From Lepidurus packardi (Eukaryota; Arthropoda; Branchiopoda; Notostraca; Triopsidae), in NCBI GenBank assembly GCA_023053545.1, contig JAKZAN010000007.1, positions 7,254,001 to 7,318,000 of the forward strand: a DNA stretch of 64,000 nt. Direction: 5' to 3'. Shown here in pieces: positions 1 to 13,483 of this stretch. Both the position numbers and the translations under genes were made by a program. Under the pieces are notes generated by a model. It did not search any database, was not told the origin of the DNA, and saw only the letters and a program-made list of their open reading frames with translations. How positions within the stretch are numbered: the first letter of the stretch is position 1; every line of letters begins with the position of its first letter.

Positions 1-225
1 TCATTACTGTCACTTTTTTGTTTGAAAGATAACACAAGTTTCGCATATCCTACTTGCACACTGATGATTTTGCCCGTCTTGGTAGGATAACTAGTGACTT
101 TTTGTTTCACCGCATACCGAACAACAAAATCACTAGTCTTCCATACCACTTACAGACTTGTTCTCGAACACGAAGAAACCACAAAAAAAAGAAAGAAAAA
201 CAAACAAACGCCAACTCCTGTTCAC

Positions 226-3200
226 CTTTGCTGCAGCATGTACTGTGCTTTCCAAATCTGAGAGTCAGTTCCCGAGATGGTAATAATTCGATCGGTAGCG
301 TTGGGCAAGGCTTCGTCAATAGTAATGTTGGCACCAGAATCCATACGAATGCGGCGAATCCGTTGACCACCTTTCCCAATTATGGCTCCCGCCAGCTAGA
401 AGAGCAAGAAATGCATCAGGAAAACTTGTCTTTTCCTCCCTTCTCGAACTTTATATCCCCAGACAACAACTTACGTCCTTCGGAATGGTTACGCGTAGGG
501 TCTTCATGCCCCCTCCCCCATCTCTATAATCACGGTAACCTCCGTCATCTACATAACCTCGGTCCCTGTAATCTCCATGTCGATCATCTTCGTCACGATC
601 TCTGCGTCGGTCGTCACTAAAAGATGCCAAAGAAGAAAGGAAAAAAACAAATCAAAGGTAATTAGATATGTCTCATTAGTTCGTTGCTCCAATGCCTAAC
701 ATGGTGTTACTAACCTATGCCTTCGGCTTCGATCTCTTCCCATCCCCGACACCAAAGGGATTGGATTGCCTCCCCCACCACTTCCTCCCCCTCCACTTGC
801 ATGGCTGCCGCCACCATGGCTGCTGCTACCGTATCTACCCCTTGGCGATGTCGAACGGATAGAAGACGATGCTGAACGCGGAGGGCCTCCACCACCACCA
901 CCACCACTGTAACCCCCGCCGCCACCACCAGCACCTCGGGCTCCTCCACCACCTCCTCCGCCTCCTCCAGAGCCGCCCATGGCCGCGACGTCACCAAATC
1001 CGCCATATTCGACAGCATTCATCTCGTCAAAACATGCTGGATCATATTGAGTCACAGGCCCTTTGACAGGAGTCTGTAATAAAAACAAACAATACATGAG
1101 GTTTACTATGACACCCTTTTATATTATTTTTTATATATATATTTTTTAAAAATAAATTAAAGGAGAATATATCTTTATTACCTCTTTGAGTAGGTTGACT
1201 ACAGTTTTTAAACATTCTACGCAATTTGCGGCCGGACCTGCCACCAATACTATCCTGTCTGTACTTCGTGGACAGCATACTGAATGTACTTTAATTTGGA
1301 CTCCAGTTGTCTGCGTTAAGGTAAACGAAGAGATAAGAAAAGTAATTAGTTAAGCATACTATAACTGGGCACACACAAACTACGAAGACACGCACTAGGC
1401 AACAAGATAACGACAAACAAAGCACCCATGTACACTTTAAAAAAGAAAGACCACCGCAAAAGCAATAACGCTCCTGTACGAAGTGTTTGAAAATTGTCCT
1501 TCTCATTCAACACTGAAATTAGACTAATGTTCAAGCCAAAGAGCTTCACCTTTGTGTGGGAGAGTCGTTGTATAGTAACGCAATAACACGGGTTGTTTTA
1601 AATGACAGCGAACACATATTACACAGTATATTACTCCAATTTCTCCTTGTTGCGTCTCTCTCGGCTGAGCAATAAATGAAGAAGAAGTCCCTATTGCAAG
1701 CTCTTCTTATCCCCGCTGTATGGGCCGTTTCCTTTTGTGTACAATGCTGCTATGCACCACTCGGAACCCCCCGTTTGATCCCTCTGTAACCACGACCAGA
1801 AACTAACGCTAAGCAGAGCTGCAAAGTCGAAGAGCACCTGGTTACCCTAAACTCTGTGGCCTTTGGCCCAGGAACCAGCTGCCCTCTCTAGCCTTTTAAA
1901 AACCTCGTATATATGCAGTAAATACTAGGGCTGTCCGTCCGTCTGCTGCACGCCTCTATTTGGTCCCTTTCTCGATTGAAAAAAAAAAAGAAGGAACGTA
2001 GCCGGACTTCCACACCTGCCCTTATCAACCACCATGTGCTAGGCCCAGAAGTAGAATGCTCCATTCTTCTACTCCAAGAAGCCAAGACGCTATTCAGAAA
2101 GTCTTTCGCTATCAGACAAAAAGAAAAACACTCTATTTTATAAAAGCCAAATGCAACCGTCTGCTTCTCATGCCATGTACAATACGCAACTAGGGCAAAT
2201 AAGAGGAAAATCGATCACGCGCTATCAGTACATGCGGTTCGCGGAACGAAATCTCGACACATTTTTGGTTTTGGACAGTACATCCTGATCCTGGCACCTG
2301 TCCGGATGTCCGCTCTGGATGCTAATGCGATTATCGACAACTCTCAGTTATCGGTTTACATGGAAATATATAAACGCACGGGAAATAAAATGCTAAAATG
2401 CTTTGTTCTCTTACGAAATAAATTTTGGATTGCATTGATGTGATCACACAATAGTGCGCATTCACTTTCGTCAACGATAGAAAATTCTTGCCACCTGGGG
2501 TTTAACCAATTATTGGAACTCTTTTACCACGCAAGTTAAAGAAACTTAAGGTACAAATGTTAAGCGTAACATTAATATGGGGAGGGAAATAAATCGTTCT
2601 TCTGTCCTCTCAGAAAATAACGACTTGAATTATTGCAACAAGAGTTTTAAGCTTTGTAGTTCATCTTCAAGACTAATATGAATTTCCCTCCAATTAAGCC
2701 TCATTTTTCAAGATAGGAGTACCCAACAATTTCCCCTCTCTCCCTCTTATTTCATCAAATGAAAAGAGGACCAGGTGGGCGGCCGATAATGAGGCTGCCA
2801 TGGAAACCAAGAACGAGAACACGACACGACACTTGGCCCTTGCTTTTTACACGAAGCACCAAGGAGCAGCTGCTGTCTGACTTGGGTCTCTCTTATCCAG
2901 ATCTTTTCTCTCTATTTCATCACGCATGCGAGCTTATGACGACAGTACAAGTGAAACAGAAGAATTACAAGGGAAACAAAATTTCCGATTATTGCCTTCA
3001 GAAACTGACTATTCTCATCCTCTCTCTCTCTCTCTAACTTTCTCTCTCCCCCATTCTCTATCTCGTTTTGGATTATTGCAGGTTCCGCGAAGGAAAAAGC
3101 TTGAGCCTAGGTCCTACAACTTGCTTCAACGAGTTCTTCCACAGCGCCGTACCCTCAACGTACTTATATCCCTCGCTTTACATATAACGATCTTCTTCCT

Positions 3201-5560
3201 CCGTCTATTCCCAATGCAAATACGGGAATCTAGTAGCAGCTTGCGTACGGAAGTAAAGAGCTCCCCCAAAAACAAACTGAACTCAAGACAAGAAAAAAAA
3301 AAAAACTTAACATTTTGGGCGTTTAACTTACCTCGCGCAATTCTTTGACCTTGCTTCCACCTTTGCCAATAATGCAGCCAATTTGGCTCTGGTGCACCAA
3401 GAGTCGAGCTTCGCTGTCGCCAGTTCGTTCGCGTTCACGGTTTCTTCCGCCCACCTGGAACGGCACACAAAATTATATAAAAGTCCCAAGCAGAGTAAGA
3501 ATGTGAGGCTTACGGCTTCCAACATGGGCATGACTTGATCCAATATGCTGAGGACGGAATCCTGCAAGCCTTCGATCTTCAAAACTCTGCGCAAACAAGG
3601 ATAACCAGATTTTCTAAATTAGTTTCGTAGCGCCAAGAAGAAATTCAACCAAACAAAGTAACTAAAAGAACACAAGAATCGATTGGGAGGAGAAATAATT
3701 TTTTTTAGGGCAAAGATTAGACAAATGTTGGTCCCTAATGAGTTTCAAACCCCCGACAAGACTTTTTTTTGGATTGCGGATGAGCAGCTTCAACGGGTGG
3801 GAGGAGCCTGCCTACGTTAGTTGAAAAGCTTTTTTTATTTGAAGGGGAACTGATGGGGAGATATCAATCCTCATGTTTTTCGAATTATGTGTTGGCAAAG
3901 GAGAGAAAGAGGGGCGTGGTAGAGGAAGAAAAGGAGATTGTCTTTGGGAGAAAAACTTGAAAGGGAGACAACGGTGGGCGGTTGGCAGTTTTGCGTATGC
4001 GTATACGTATACATATATACATACATATATATATATATACATGTACAACGAGGACGAAAGGAAAGTCGTCTCAATTCTGCATTCACATTAGTCAGCGAAC
4101 GAGCGTTGGTGCACCAGGCAAATGAAACTTGACAGGAGACATGAGCACGTGCATCTAAGGAAGAAAAATTACCGAAGGGACAACGAGTGCCATTACACCG
4201 TACACGAGCAGTAAAGCCAGTGACAAAAACTGTTTTGTAGCCATCTGAGCTTGTCATGCTGAATTCACAGATATAACAAAATAGAGAAAAGAAATTCCCA
4301 ATGCCACTGATTAACAAGTTTTTCCCTTCGAATGTGGCGTCTTAATGCACACAACCTCGCGGAAATAAAGTAAAATAATAATTAAAAAAAAAGAGATGAG
4401 ACTAAGGAATAATTTTCTCAGCTGAGAAAAGCGATCTTGGTATCTAGAATGTGGACAACGAATTTTTTGGGACAAGTCGGACATATTTGGTCATAGTTGT
4501 TACCGTTCGGGTCCGGGGCTGTCTGGGAGACTGACATTGGCTTGATACTGGATTGGGCGTACGCGGGACACGTTGGAATGGAGCGGAGTGATGGACGTGT
4601 GTTCGTTCGTATTGGTGAAGGAAGATGGGCGTGGACAGGCAACAGCAGCAGCCAAGTAGTTGTTGGAATGGACGGTGGTCATGTGGAGGAACCGAGTATG
4701 GGGAGAGAGAGAGAACAACAAAGGCATCGAGATCATTACACATGTCATAATGAGGCGAAACCAGAATTAACAGTGGCAAAAATGTGGTTAAAATTTTACC
4801 TGATACGTGGGCTTCAATTAATTTTTTTTTAATTTCAAATTAAACTAGCTGGAGGCAACCTTTTTCCAACCCCCTTCCCTTCCGCTTTTGATCTCTCCCA
4901 ATTAGAAAGCAAGAAAAAATCCGTTAAAAATCATAAAAGAATAAGATAAGCCTAAACAAGAAAGAAAATAAAGAGGAACAATCTATATAGATTGGCGGAT
5001 TATTAAGGCGACGGAATTTTTGGGGCCCTCTCGTATGGGAACCACGACACTCTTGGGAAGAATAAATGCCACGTGAAATGAGGCTATGTCGCAAATACGA
5101 CTGGAAGCATATAGAAAAGGGGGCTGGTGTGACTAGAATACCGTAACGTCCATGTGTTTTTTTTTCTTGGAGATTTTTTTTTTACCAGACCAGCTGAATA
5201 CGCTAAATGGCCACGGTGTAGTGCTCATAAAAAGTTCACATAGAGCGACATTCCCAAGAGTCTAACACTGACGCCGGTAAGAACGCAAGACAGGTTCAAG
5301 TAATATAATACGTACGTCGTTTCTGAGGCGATTAATGTTGCTGCCTCCTTTTCCAATAATGGATCCAGCCATCTAGAAGAAAAAAAAAAGGCAAAAAAGA
5401 AATGACCCAAGTCCATTAGAGGATAATGTTGAGAGTAGAATTCGAAACATTGGAGTGGTTAACCGATCTTTACCTTGCTGAAGATTAGGAGTCGTACTTC
5501 GGTATCACCACGGCTGCGTTTCGGCGGAGGGCCCATTTCACCGTCAGGATCACGCTTCAT
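226..5560 (-). CDS. HNRNPK: hnRNP K homologue (three-KH-domain RNA-binding protein), 3' end unresolved
   Basis: Poly(C)-binding KH protein of the hnRNP K family (Drosophila bancal), acting in nuclear and cytoplasmic RNA processing. Coding exons (minus strand): 5560-5474, 5372-5316, 4547-4504, 3586-3514, 3454-3332, 1310-1182, 1073-715, 616-475, 395-226; phases join into one frame of at least 394 codons. Three KH domains each show the GKGG core: KH1 across exons 2-4 ([14 protein letters not shown]), KH2 across exons 5-6 ([15 protein letters not shown], then [10 protein letters not shown]), KH3 in the last recognised exon ([14 protein letters not shown]). Between KH2 and KH3 lies a Gly-rich stretch with scattered Arg and then an Asp/Arg-rich stretch, as in hnRNP K. 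The start is the ATG two bases after the acceptor at 5562, so a non-coding 5' exon must lie upstream. The last exon (beyond the donor at 225) was not identified; it may lie in bases 1-150 or outside the window. Human hnRNP K is about 460 residues. Confidence 0.93.
894..970 (-). repeat. GGN trinucleotide repeats encoding poly-Gly in hnRNP K
   Basis: Two runs of near-perfect GGN codons (seen as ccaccaccacc and cctcctcctcc on the plus strand) encode uninterrupted Gly stretches between KH2 and KH3. Such a coding tract is prone to length polymorphism. Confidence 0.8.
4003..4042. repeat. (TA/CA) dinucleotide microsatellite
   Basis: Alternating purine-pyrimidine tract of TA and CA steps within the hnRNP K intron between 4504 and 3586. 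It produces several low-complexity open frames rich in Tyr and Ile that are not genes. Confidence 0.85.
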
Positions 5561-6144
5561 TCCTAGAAATAACAGGGAAAAAAGAAAAAAGACTATAATT
5601 AATTCCACCCTAGAACAAATCAACACGTTTGTTAAACTCGCCGTCTCCAACCATACTGGTATACATGACCTCCTCAAACTACATCCAGTACTCGTATTTC
5701 TTCCGGTTCTGTAAAGCCTAAGAAACCCCAGGATAAGGACTCTTGAAATCTTTCTACTCCCCTTTCATCAAGCCCAAGTTATCTCATCAACCACCAGCAC
5801 GATTTCTCCCACTAATCCTCGCCCTGATCTCAAATTCGCTGTCTCTCTACCACGCAAGACTCGGTGAGAATCAATAGCGGCCTACACAACTTGTATCTTT
5901 ACTGAGCTGGCGTTTGCTTCCGACTTCAAAAGTCCGCGCCCTTCTCGATCTCGTTCCACGGAAAGTTTAGCTTCCTGTTGTTTCATTTTGCTTCCCTCCG
6001 TTCTTACCCCCACCACTAGCTTGATTCTCTCTCCCCTCTCCTTATGCCTAACACTGTAAGACAGCTATCACGTGTCGTGGAATCGAGGTTGGCCGCGACG
6101 TCGTGGGTTCACCCTTCTTTCCCGCGTCAGACGACCCTGTTGGC

Positions 6145-6152
6145 TGACGTCA
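6145..6152. promoter_or_regulatory. Perfect CRE-type site (TGACGTCA), possible hnRNP K promoter region
   Basis: A full palindromic cAMP-response element lies in a locally GC-richer block (about 6060-6290), about 600 bp upstream of the first coding exon of hnRNP K. That exon begins at a splice acceptor (5562), so the transcript must start further up the minus strand. Assigning this block as the promoter is inference; no TATA box is evident. Confidence 0.3.
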
Positions 6153-9100
6153 CAACCAACGCTTACGCGGATCTATCGATTTTTTGTCAGGGCAAGCGAA
6201 CAAGGAGGGGTGCGGGCTATCTTCCGCAGTCTCCCCATTGGTACCAAGCGCCGCAGTATGTCACGGCGCTCTCCCATCCAGTGGCTAGTAAGCAATAACG
6301 AACTATTGTTACGATACGTATTTCCTGTCAACTTTTTACCATTTACTGGACTTGGGAGTTTCAATGAGAAATCCATAAAACAATATAACCAAATCAAAAC
6401 ATAAAGAAAGAAAATAGGACCCAAAAAGAGAGAAGGGCTAAACTTATAAAGAGTATTGGCGAGTCCTGTTAAAAATAGGCGGGAAAGGGGGCCTCCTTTT
6501 GGGGTCTCGGATGCTGTTGAGAAGAGCTAATATGGGAAACAGAAGCGATGTTTGAATGAGATACACCAGTCTTGCTTTTCTCGTTAACTACGAACTGAAG
6601 TTACGTCCACAGAAAGCAAACATCATCTAAATAAAGCTCCTGGCCCGCTAGTCTTGTCACGGCAACGGAAAGGCCAGGCAAGAAAAAGTAAAAAAAAAAA
6701 GGGAAAACTTGGCGTTTTTAGGTACCTTCGTAGAACGTCATGACAAAAAGGCTCACCCCAACGAATAACACGGGTAAACTTGTGGGATACTACTGGACAA
6801 TATCCTCCACCACTTGCGCAATATCCCCCCACTTAAAAACACTACCAGACTGACATCCCCGCAAGAACTGTAATTTCTTTTCCTCTTTTTACTAAAGAAA
6901 AAGAAGCGCAAACCCACTGATATTTACACGTTATTGGTCAAACCAGCTTCCCACTTGGGAGAATCTAGTTACAGGTTAAGTTCACACCAACTAGCATGTC
7001 CAAATGAAGACTCATGACTAAAGAGCCCCTAGTTGTGACCCCGGAGGTAGCCGCATTTTGCTCAGCCATGGTTCACGCAGGCGTTGGACGACCGAGAAGC
7101 CCTTCGGAACAACATCGTCACTCCTGGCCCCTACTTTTCATCTATTTCCCCCCATTTCTGCCACCCTGACAAGAAAAGTTTGCATTAAAATCACCCCCTA
7201 CAATCTGCCCTGTTTGGCTTCCGGATTCTTGACGTCTTGTTCTCCATTTTCGCGATAGAATTTTGTTTCGTTTTCTGACACGACATCCACTCAAATCATT
7301 GCCAATTTTTCTTTTAAGCATGGAAAGCTTTTTGAAAGTTTGGAAACAATAACGAGAAAGGTATAGCAACGACGTTAAGCATTTCCGACTATTTCTACTT
7401 ATAACCACGAAACTCGCTACCACTTTCGTCCGTTATCGATCTTCCGTGGAATTCCCTCCCCCCCTCCTTTCGGAATCTCAACATGACACATCACGGCTTG
7501 GGTGGGGTCAATTCGCTGCTACTCCCGCGTGGCCGTAGCACCGCACTTTGGTATTCGTTTTAAAACAAACTGCGCTGAATACTATTGCTTCTGGGTTTAT
7601 ATAAAAAGGCTTTGCAAAGTTCATGAGCTATTAACAGAAAAAAGCTTTTTGCGTCTCGGCTACCTTTCAAGACGGATTCTTACATTCCCACCTTCGCTAA
7701 AGCACTTCTGGTGGTGGGGCAAAACTGCAATTTTTTTTTGGTTTGTGTCTGTTTGCGCAAGGAGGTGCTATTAGACCTCACATGTTCCGAGTCATACTAG
7801 ACCAAGGAAAAAGCTTCCGAATTGAATTTCGCCTACATCTTCAATCTCCTTCTTTCCCACTCAACTGGCAAAGAACCGACTCAAATGGAAAAGACGAATT
7901 AAGAAAAACACTAGGCACCTTCTGGGAGTAGGTATATGCGGCTCATTTCGTGAAGGATAAGAATCTACACCTTTTCCTTTTACGCTATTGCGATGTGCAT
8001 AGCTCGGCTGTTCCTTCCCCACACAATACTGTCTTGAGCGCACGAGACGAACAGGAAAAAAAGTGAAAGACGATGGCGGAGCTAACAATTTTCATAACAA
8101 AAAAATGACGCGGTTCAAGTTCACGCCTCACTTGGCAAGTCCTGGAGCAATTCCTGCTCTACGATGCCACACCAGGAAACGGTCTATGCTGCCATAATGG
8201 GATCAAATCTTCCCAGACAAAAACTAAGCATTGAAGCATAATTTTTTCTCTCAAATACATCCGGATAACGAGCAAGAAAGTCTTCGCAAAAAATAAACTA
8301 AAAATAAAAGGAAGTCCAAGCAACACACGTGTCAGCTCTTGTTCCCAAGTTGTTGTTTTTTCCCCAACTTTCAAATTTATTTATTTTATTTTTTTTGCTT
8401 TTTTTCTGTTACTTGCACATTCGCCGAGTTGACAGAAACGTCTTCAGACTAATTAAACTCAAGGATTTACAGTACCTGGTCGGCAATGCCATGGATAGTC
8501 TGCTGTGCTGCGTCTTTACATGAGGACAGACACATTCACTACACTTCCCCGGTCCCGGAATACTCTAATATTCTTCTTCAAGCAAACTGCCTTAGCGTTT
8601 TGTTACGAACGATAACGGCAGCGCAGCGCCAAGGCAAGTTACATCCTCGTGGGCAAACGAGTGAATGGAGCATGGCGGTATCGGCACCAAACTCGCTTCC
8701 CGGTAGATGATTGCCGGAGCTGTCCACTCCGCCAACTGAATGACCCGGCATGAGGTGCTCGCCACAAATAGTACTCGGTGGCCTATGGCCCAACCCAGAT
8801 CATTAAAAACTCACGACATCATCTTGTACAGTGGGGCTCTTACTACCACCACAAACCAACCCCCTGCTACCCCCTCCTTTTTTTCTTCCACCCTCTCCCT
8901 CACCAAGCAACAGTATACAACCTCATGTGATGTCGAGTTGCATGTTTGAGCTTTCCCAGTTATTAAAAGCCTAATCAAGTAGCGACCAATTGCTTGCGAT
9001 GGTCATCTCTGTCCTTCCCTTTTCCATTGGTCTGAAACGTGGAAAGCGAGTTCACATGGAATATTCATAGGCCCATGCTTTTTAGAGAAGGTAAGGGGTT

Positions 9101-9794
9101 GGGTGCCCACCAACGAATTAAACCGTTTGTTGTGGTTCAGGTGCAACGTTACCAAGGCTCACCGTTAAAAGGTGAAAGCGAGGAACTGGCTATGGAACTA
9201 AAGCGCTTTGCTTCTAATTTCTTGGTCCCCATTTTTTTTTTCGTCTTCCAAAGACAAATGTCAAAGTGAACATATTTTTTTCTATGTTTTGGCTATTAAC
9301 ATTTGGGGATGATGGGCCAGGGGACAACAGGCAAGGAAAACGGCCGTTAGATTGTAATATTGAAAGGTAAAAAAAAAACGTGCTAAAGTGGCGGGGAGGG
9401 AGAAGTCTAGTCGCCTCTTCGAGAAATATTATTAACGAGCTAACGTTGCTATGCCAACTCAAGCACCAACACAAAGTGAAAGGTGGGCTTATGAACCAAA
9501 AGCTAACGCTAAGCTGCTACTGCAACAGCAAATGTAGCGGCCCGCGCGCGGAACCCCCAAAAGCCAACCCAACCCATACCGCATATACACAGCATAACAT
9601 GGACCTACTCATCGTCCTATACACGACAAGGCTGCTATGGAAACCAACCCGGCAAAACACTACTTTTCCGACGACCGACATTTATGCTTTCTCATTCCCA
9701 TCGAACCTATGTACATATATATAACCCAGATATGGACTTGTGCATTATATAGGTGCAACTTTTCGTGGGGAGCTTTATGGGTTGACGGTGCCTA

Positions 9795-9808
9795 CCCCCC
9801 CCCCCCCC
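9795..9808. repeat. Homopolymer run of 14 C
   Basis: Uninterrupted run of 14 cytosines directly read from the sequence, in non-coding DNA. Confidence 0.9.
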
Positions 9809-11602
9809 AAAAGCCTCATATAACAGCTAAAACTCTATCATTTCCTTTATATGCTCCTAGGACAAGAAAATATATAATAAGGTGCACCTCGATATTCTAC
9901 GCACTTTGGAATTTTCTATGCCGTCTCAACGGAATACAGTAACTTTTCACCCAGAATCCATTTATCCATCTATAAGTTTAACGGAAGGCGTGACCCAATT
10001 TGGAAACCTGGGCACCTCGCTCCAACCTGGGTTCCTTGACATAATAGTAATATCACAAGCCCAAGACCTCCCGCGCTGTCGTCATTATAATATTTTAGAT
10101 GCCCTGCCACCACGAAAATGCACTCGTGCCAGCCTTCTCTTCCGAGTAAATTAACAAGTTTTCATCAACCGTGGCCTTCCACCCCATACCAAGACTAACC
10201 TGTATTATCCCGTGAACTGCTAACACAAGCAAAACATATTTTGAATTAAGTTGCCTGCTTGCAAAAAAATCAGTCTCACAACTCTTTTAAAATATGCATT
10301 ATGACTCCGAAGGGGCCCCAAAGCAGGCGCATAGCTGCTAAACGACCTGTTCTCAGGCGGACATATAGCATGTAACGAGACAAGGAAATTGGGCTCACTG
10401 TCTTTACCGTCCCCCTTTATTACAATGTCTTTTACCCATCAAAGTGTTCTCTTAAAGCCTGGGAAACACATATGAATACAGCCATACCGGTTGTATCTGT
10501 GAGGTAGAAGTGCTCTGAAATATCACGGATAGGAAAACATTTAAATTACCGAAAAAAATCCATTTACCGAAAAAACTCTGGTAATCTATTCCTGCAGAGC
10601 ACACGAGTTGCTACTGTCACAAAAAAAAGCCAGTGAAAGATCAGGTATGCCAATACAAAATACATTTTCAATTCGAAGAAGAAGAAGAAAAAAAGCAGAG
10701 AAAGAGCTTTTTGTTCTCTACCTTTAGGTCACTTGCGGGTCAATACAGGAAACGCCAATGTTGTGAATTAACGTTCCCTTGGCAACCCCCAAAAACTTTG
10801 GTGTTCTCTTCGAGTGGAGACGGCTAAGAAAAAGAAAAAGACGTGTTCGACACATACACACATATCCTTGCCCTTGTTCACGAAAACGTCTCAAGAAAGT
10901 TTGCCGCAAGAAAGTTCGGCCCACGTCCCAAACTCGGAGAATCTTTCATTGTCCTGTGCTGCTTGAAATCCATCGCTTTCTATAAAAGCAGACAAGACCC
11001 TGGGAGAAAGTTGTCCTTCTTCATTTGTTCTTAAATACGGCAAGAGTTTTACCCAGGCTCAGAAGCAAGAGACAAAAGGGCAGAATCCAATCAATGGATC
11101 GTCAACTTATCATATCGGACAATTTTGCAGGGAATTATGAGGACTGCAGGCTTTGCGCAAAATTCCTGTCGACAGAAAAAGAGGATAAACCGTACAGGAC
11201 TGCTGCTACCTGCCATCAGGACCACCGGTTACCTTATAGAGTATACGTCGACTTGGACTTTCCATGAGTTGGAAGTCCAGTGACATCGTGTGACCTCAGA
11301 CAGGTGACCTCCTGGTCCTTAGCGTGACAAGCCAGGTCTGACGGTAACCATGGCAACCTAAATGCTACAACCCCCACCTACATCGTCAAGCTAGATTACA
11401 TTATAAGGTTTTATAGAAAACTAAAACTTTCGCTCCAGATTGCAATATGCATAGTCGTCCTGTTCAACAATGCAATTCGGATCTGCCAATTCACTAGCCA
11501 TCCTCCCACCCCCCTTTTCGTACCAATTGTCTTTCATTTCTAAACAGCACTCGCCCTATCACAAACACCAAAAAAAGGGACTAATTTTTAATAATTTGCT
11601 GG

Positions 11603-11842
11603 TTATGTAGTTCAATTATGTACATTTCCCAATACCATTTCGTATTTCTTTACTTGATAACGAAGACTGTCTTGTCGTAACGTAAATTATAGACAGACGC
11701 GTAATACAACCATACAATAATGTTATGTAGTTCAATTATGTACATTCTCCAATACCATTTCCTATTTCTTTACTTGATAACGAAGACTGTCTTGTCGTAA
11801 CGTAAATTATAGACAGACGCGTAATACAACCATACAATAATG
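11603..11842. repeat. Two-copy direct tandem duplication, 120-bp unit
   Basis: Copy one (11603-11722) and copy two (11723-11842) are head-to-tail with an exact period of 120 bp. They differ at only about three bases, so the duplication is recent. No coding frame is carried through the unit. Confidence 0.95.
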
Positions 11843-13015
11843 TGGGACCAAAGACGCGGTTTGGCAAATAATAGCGTATGCACGCAACGCAGATAAATGT
11901 TATGCGACACGTGCTATAATCGAGGGACCTGACGCATGCTACGATAAAATTAACATCACTTGGTACACACATACAAACGACATGGGACTGCTAAATGCTG
12001 ACCAAGCTTTCTTACGTATATAGCATTATAAACTTGGGTATGATACGAGTTAGACATAACGATCGCCCCATCGAGAGTTTACGTCTTTCGTTCTTTTACT
12101 GTCTTGAAGAACAGACTAGGTTTCGGCAGCACTCTTCTTACAAAAAAAAAGAAACCTTAACCACGCTTCGAAGTTCCAGCGTGTGCGTTGCCAACTCAAC
12201 TATCGGGAGCATATGCTTTAAAAATTTCTTGAAGATATTCTTTAGAAATTTGTATTCCACATGAAAAAGACCCAGCAATTTCACGAGTTGAAAGACCTGG
12301 AAGGTCAGTACAGGGAAAATAGAATATGGCACGTCTCACGCATTACGGAGCGGGAAGGAAAGCAGAGCAAAGCCATCCAGAAGTAACGCAAAAGGTAAAC
12401 AATCAAACCTCCCAAGTTTAAAGTAGAAGAAGCTTTCGCACACCCGCAACTCCCAACCCAAACTGGTCGCTACTTTCCTTCAAAGCAGGGCCAAGCCAGA
12501 GTCAAAAGCTAAGCTAAAACACAAACAGCAATCCTTAACGGCACCACATGAGCTCCTTCTGGAATCCTGCAGTCTATTTCTGTGGACTATCCTCTCCCTT
12601 TTTACAAACCCTCACTTATATTCGGTTTTATGCCACTCAACGCCCGTAATCCTTGTTCTTCAAACTTTAGCAGTACCCTAATTCGCATTCCTAATAGCTA
12701 AAAACCTCAACATTGTACCTCTTGGCAAGTCTTCCCATAATTAACGTCCACCAATCCGCGACCCAACTTATAGCTCGGCAGAAAAAAATGGCACGCTTTA
12801 CAGTGCACATGCCAGCGCGTTTTTTTGCCAATGTCCGTGCCGATATTCCTAACCTGGAACGAAGCCGCTCATCGAAATGTTTCGATTTTACAAGTAAAAA
12901 TTGGTACTAAATCTCCTGTAGAATCCGTGTCAGCTTTCAGAGATAAAACGCCACAAGCCATAAAATGGTTAGTTCAGTGTATAAAAGCGTAACAAGCAAA
13001 CACCCTGTGTTTTAC

Positions 13016-13483
13016 CTGTCGATAACATATCCAAGCAGTAATTTCCTGTCCCTACTAAATGCTCATTAAGCCTGCGAACAGAAACCGGCCTATCTCCATA
13101 CAGTGGTGGACACTCTGCTGGCGACCCTCCGCAGATCGACCGAGCTTCGGGTGGCGTGATGACGACAATATGGACTTGGGATGAAGGTGGAAGGGGAAGT
13201 AAACCCGGGACTTCTAATGTCCACGACGTTGAAGACGGAATATGATGGGAAAATGTGCTGGGCTCACAAATTGACGGGTCGTAACCATAATCGTAACAGT
13301 CGTAGGATTCGAACTGAGGAAAATCAGGGGGAGGGGGCACTTGCAGCGACAAGAGCGAAGGAGGTGTCGTACGCAGGCGAGTTCTAGTAATACCAGGATC
13401 ACAAGCAATTGCTTTCAAGGGAGTCACGCGGTCCGTAGTTTCTTCCATCGCAGTTCCAGTAACAAGCATGACGTTTAGGTGGC
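13016..13483 (-). CDS. Orphan exon-like open frame, function unknown
   Basis: A 166-residue open frame starting at ATG 13469 lies between a plausible acceptor (gattttag, exon from 13483) and a plausible donor (CGACAG|gtaaaac, exon end at 13016). The protein is rich in Pro, Thr and Ser, with a Tyr/Asp patch (SYDCYDYGYD) and several Cys; no domain is recognised. I could not find partner exons on either side, so it may be one exon of a larger minus-strand gene, a 5' exon of something downstream, or a chance frame. Ending exactly at a good donor, the frame is more likely than most to be real. Confidence 0.3.

Larger units (their letters stand above)
5563..12968. other. Apparent non-coding stretch (5' intron or intergenic DNA upstream of hnRNP K)
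   Basis: No open frame here shows a recognisable domain, and none joins others across convincing splice sites. The stretch holds the candidate CRE block, a run of 14 C at 9795-9808, a 120-bp tandem duplication at 11603-11842 and AT-rich DNA. It could contain non-coding first exons of hnRNP K; I cannot place them. Confidence 0.5.

Noticed and set aside
54-620. Plus-strand open frame of 188 codons
   Set aside because: It is the antisense of hnRNP K exons encoding KH3 and the Asp/Arg-rich segment; the minus strand carries the conserved domain.
6044-6404. Overlapping plus-strand frames of 84 and 110 codons near the CRE site
   Set aside because: No family resemblance or splice context; more easily explained as a GC-richer promoter or 5' UTR block.
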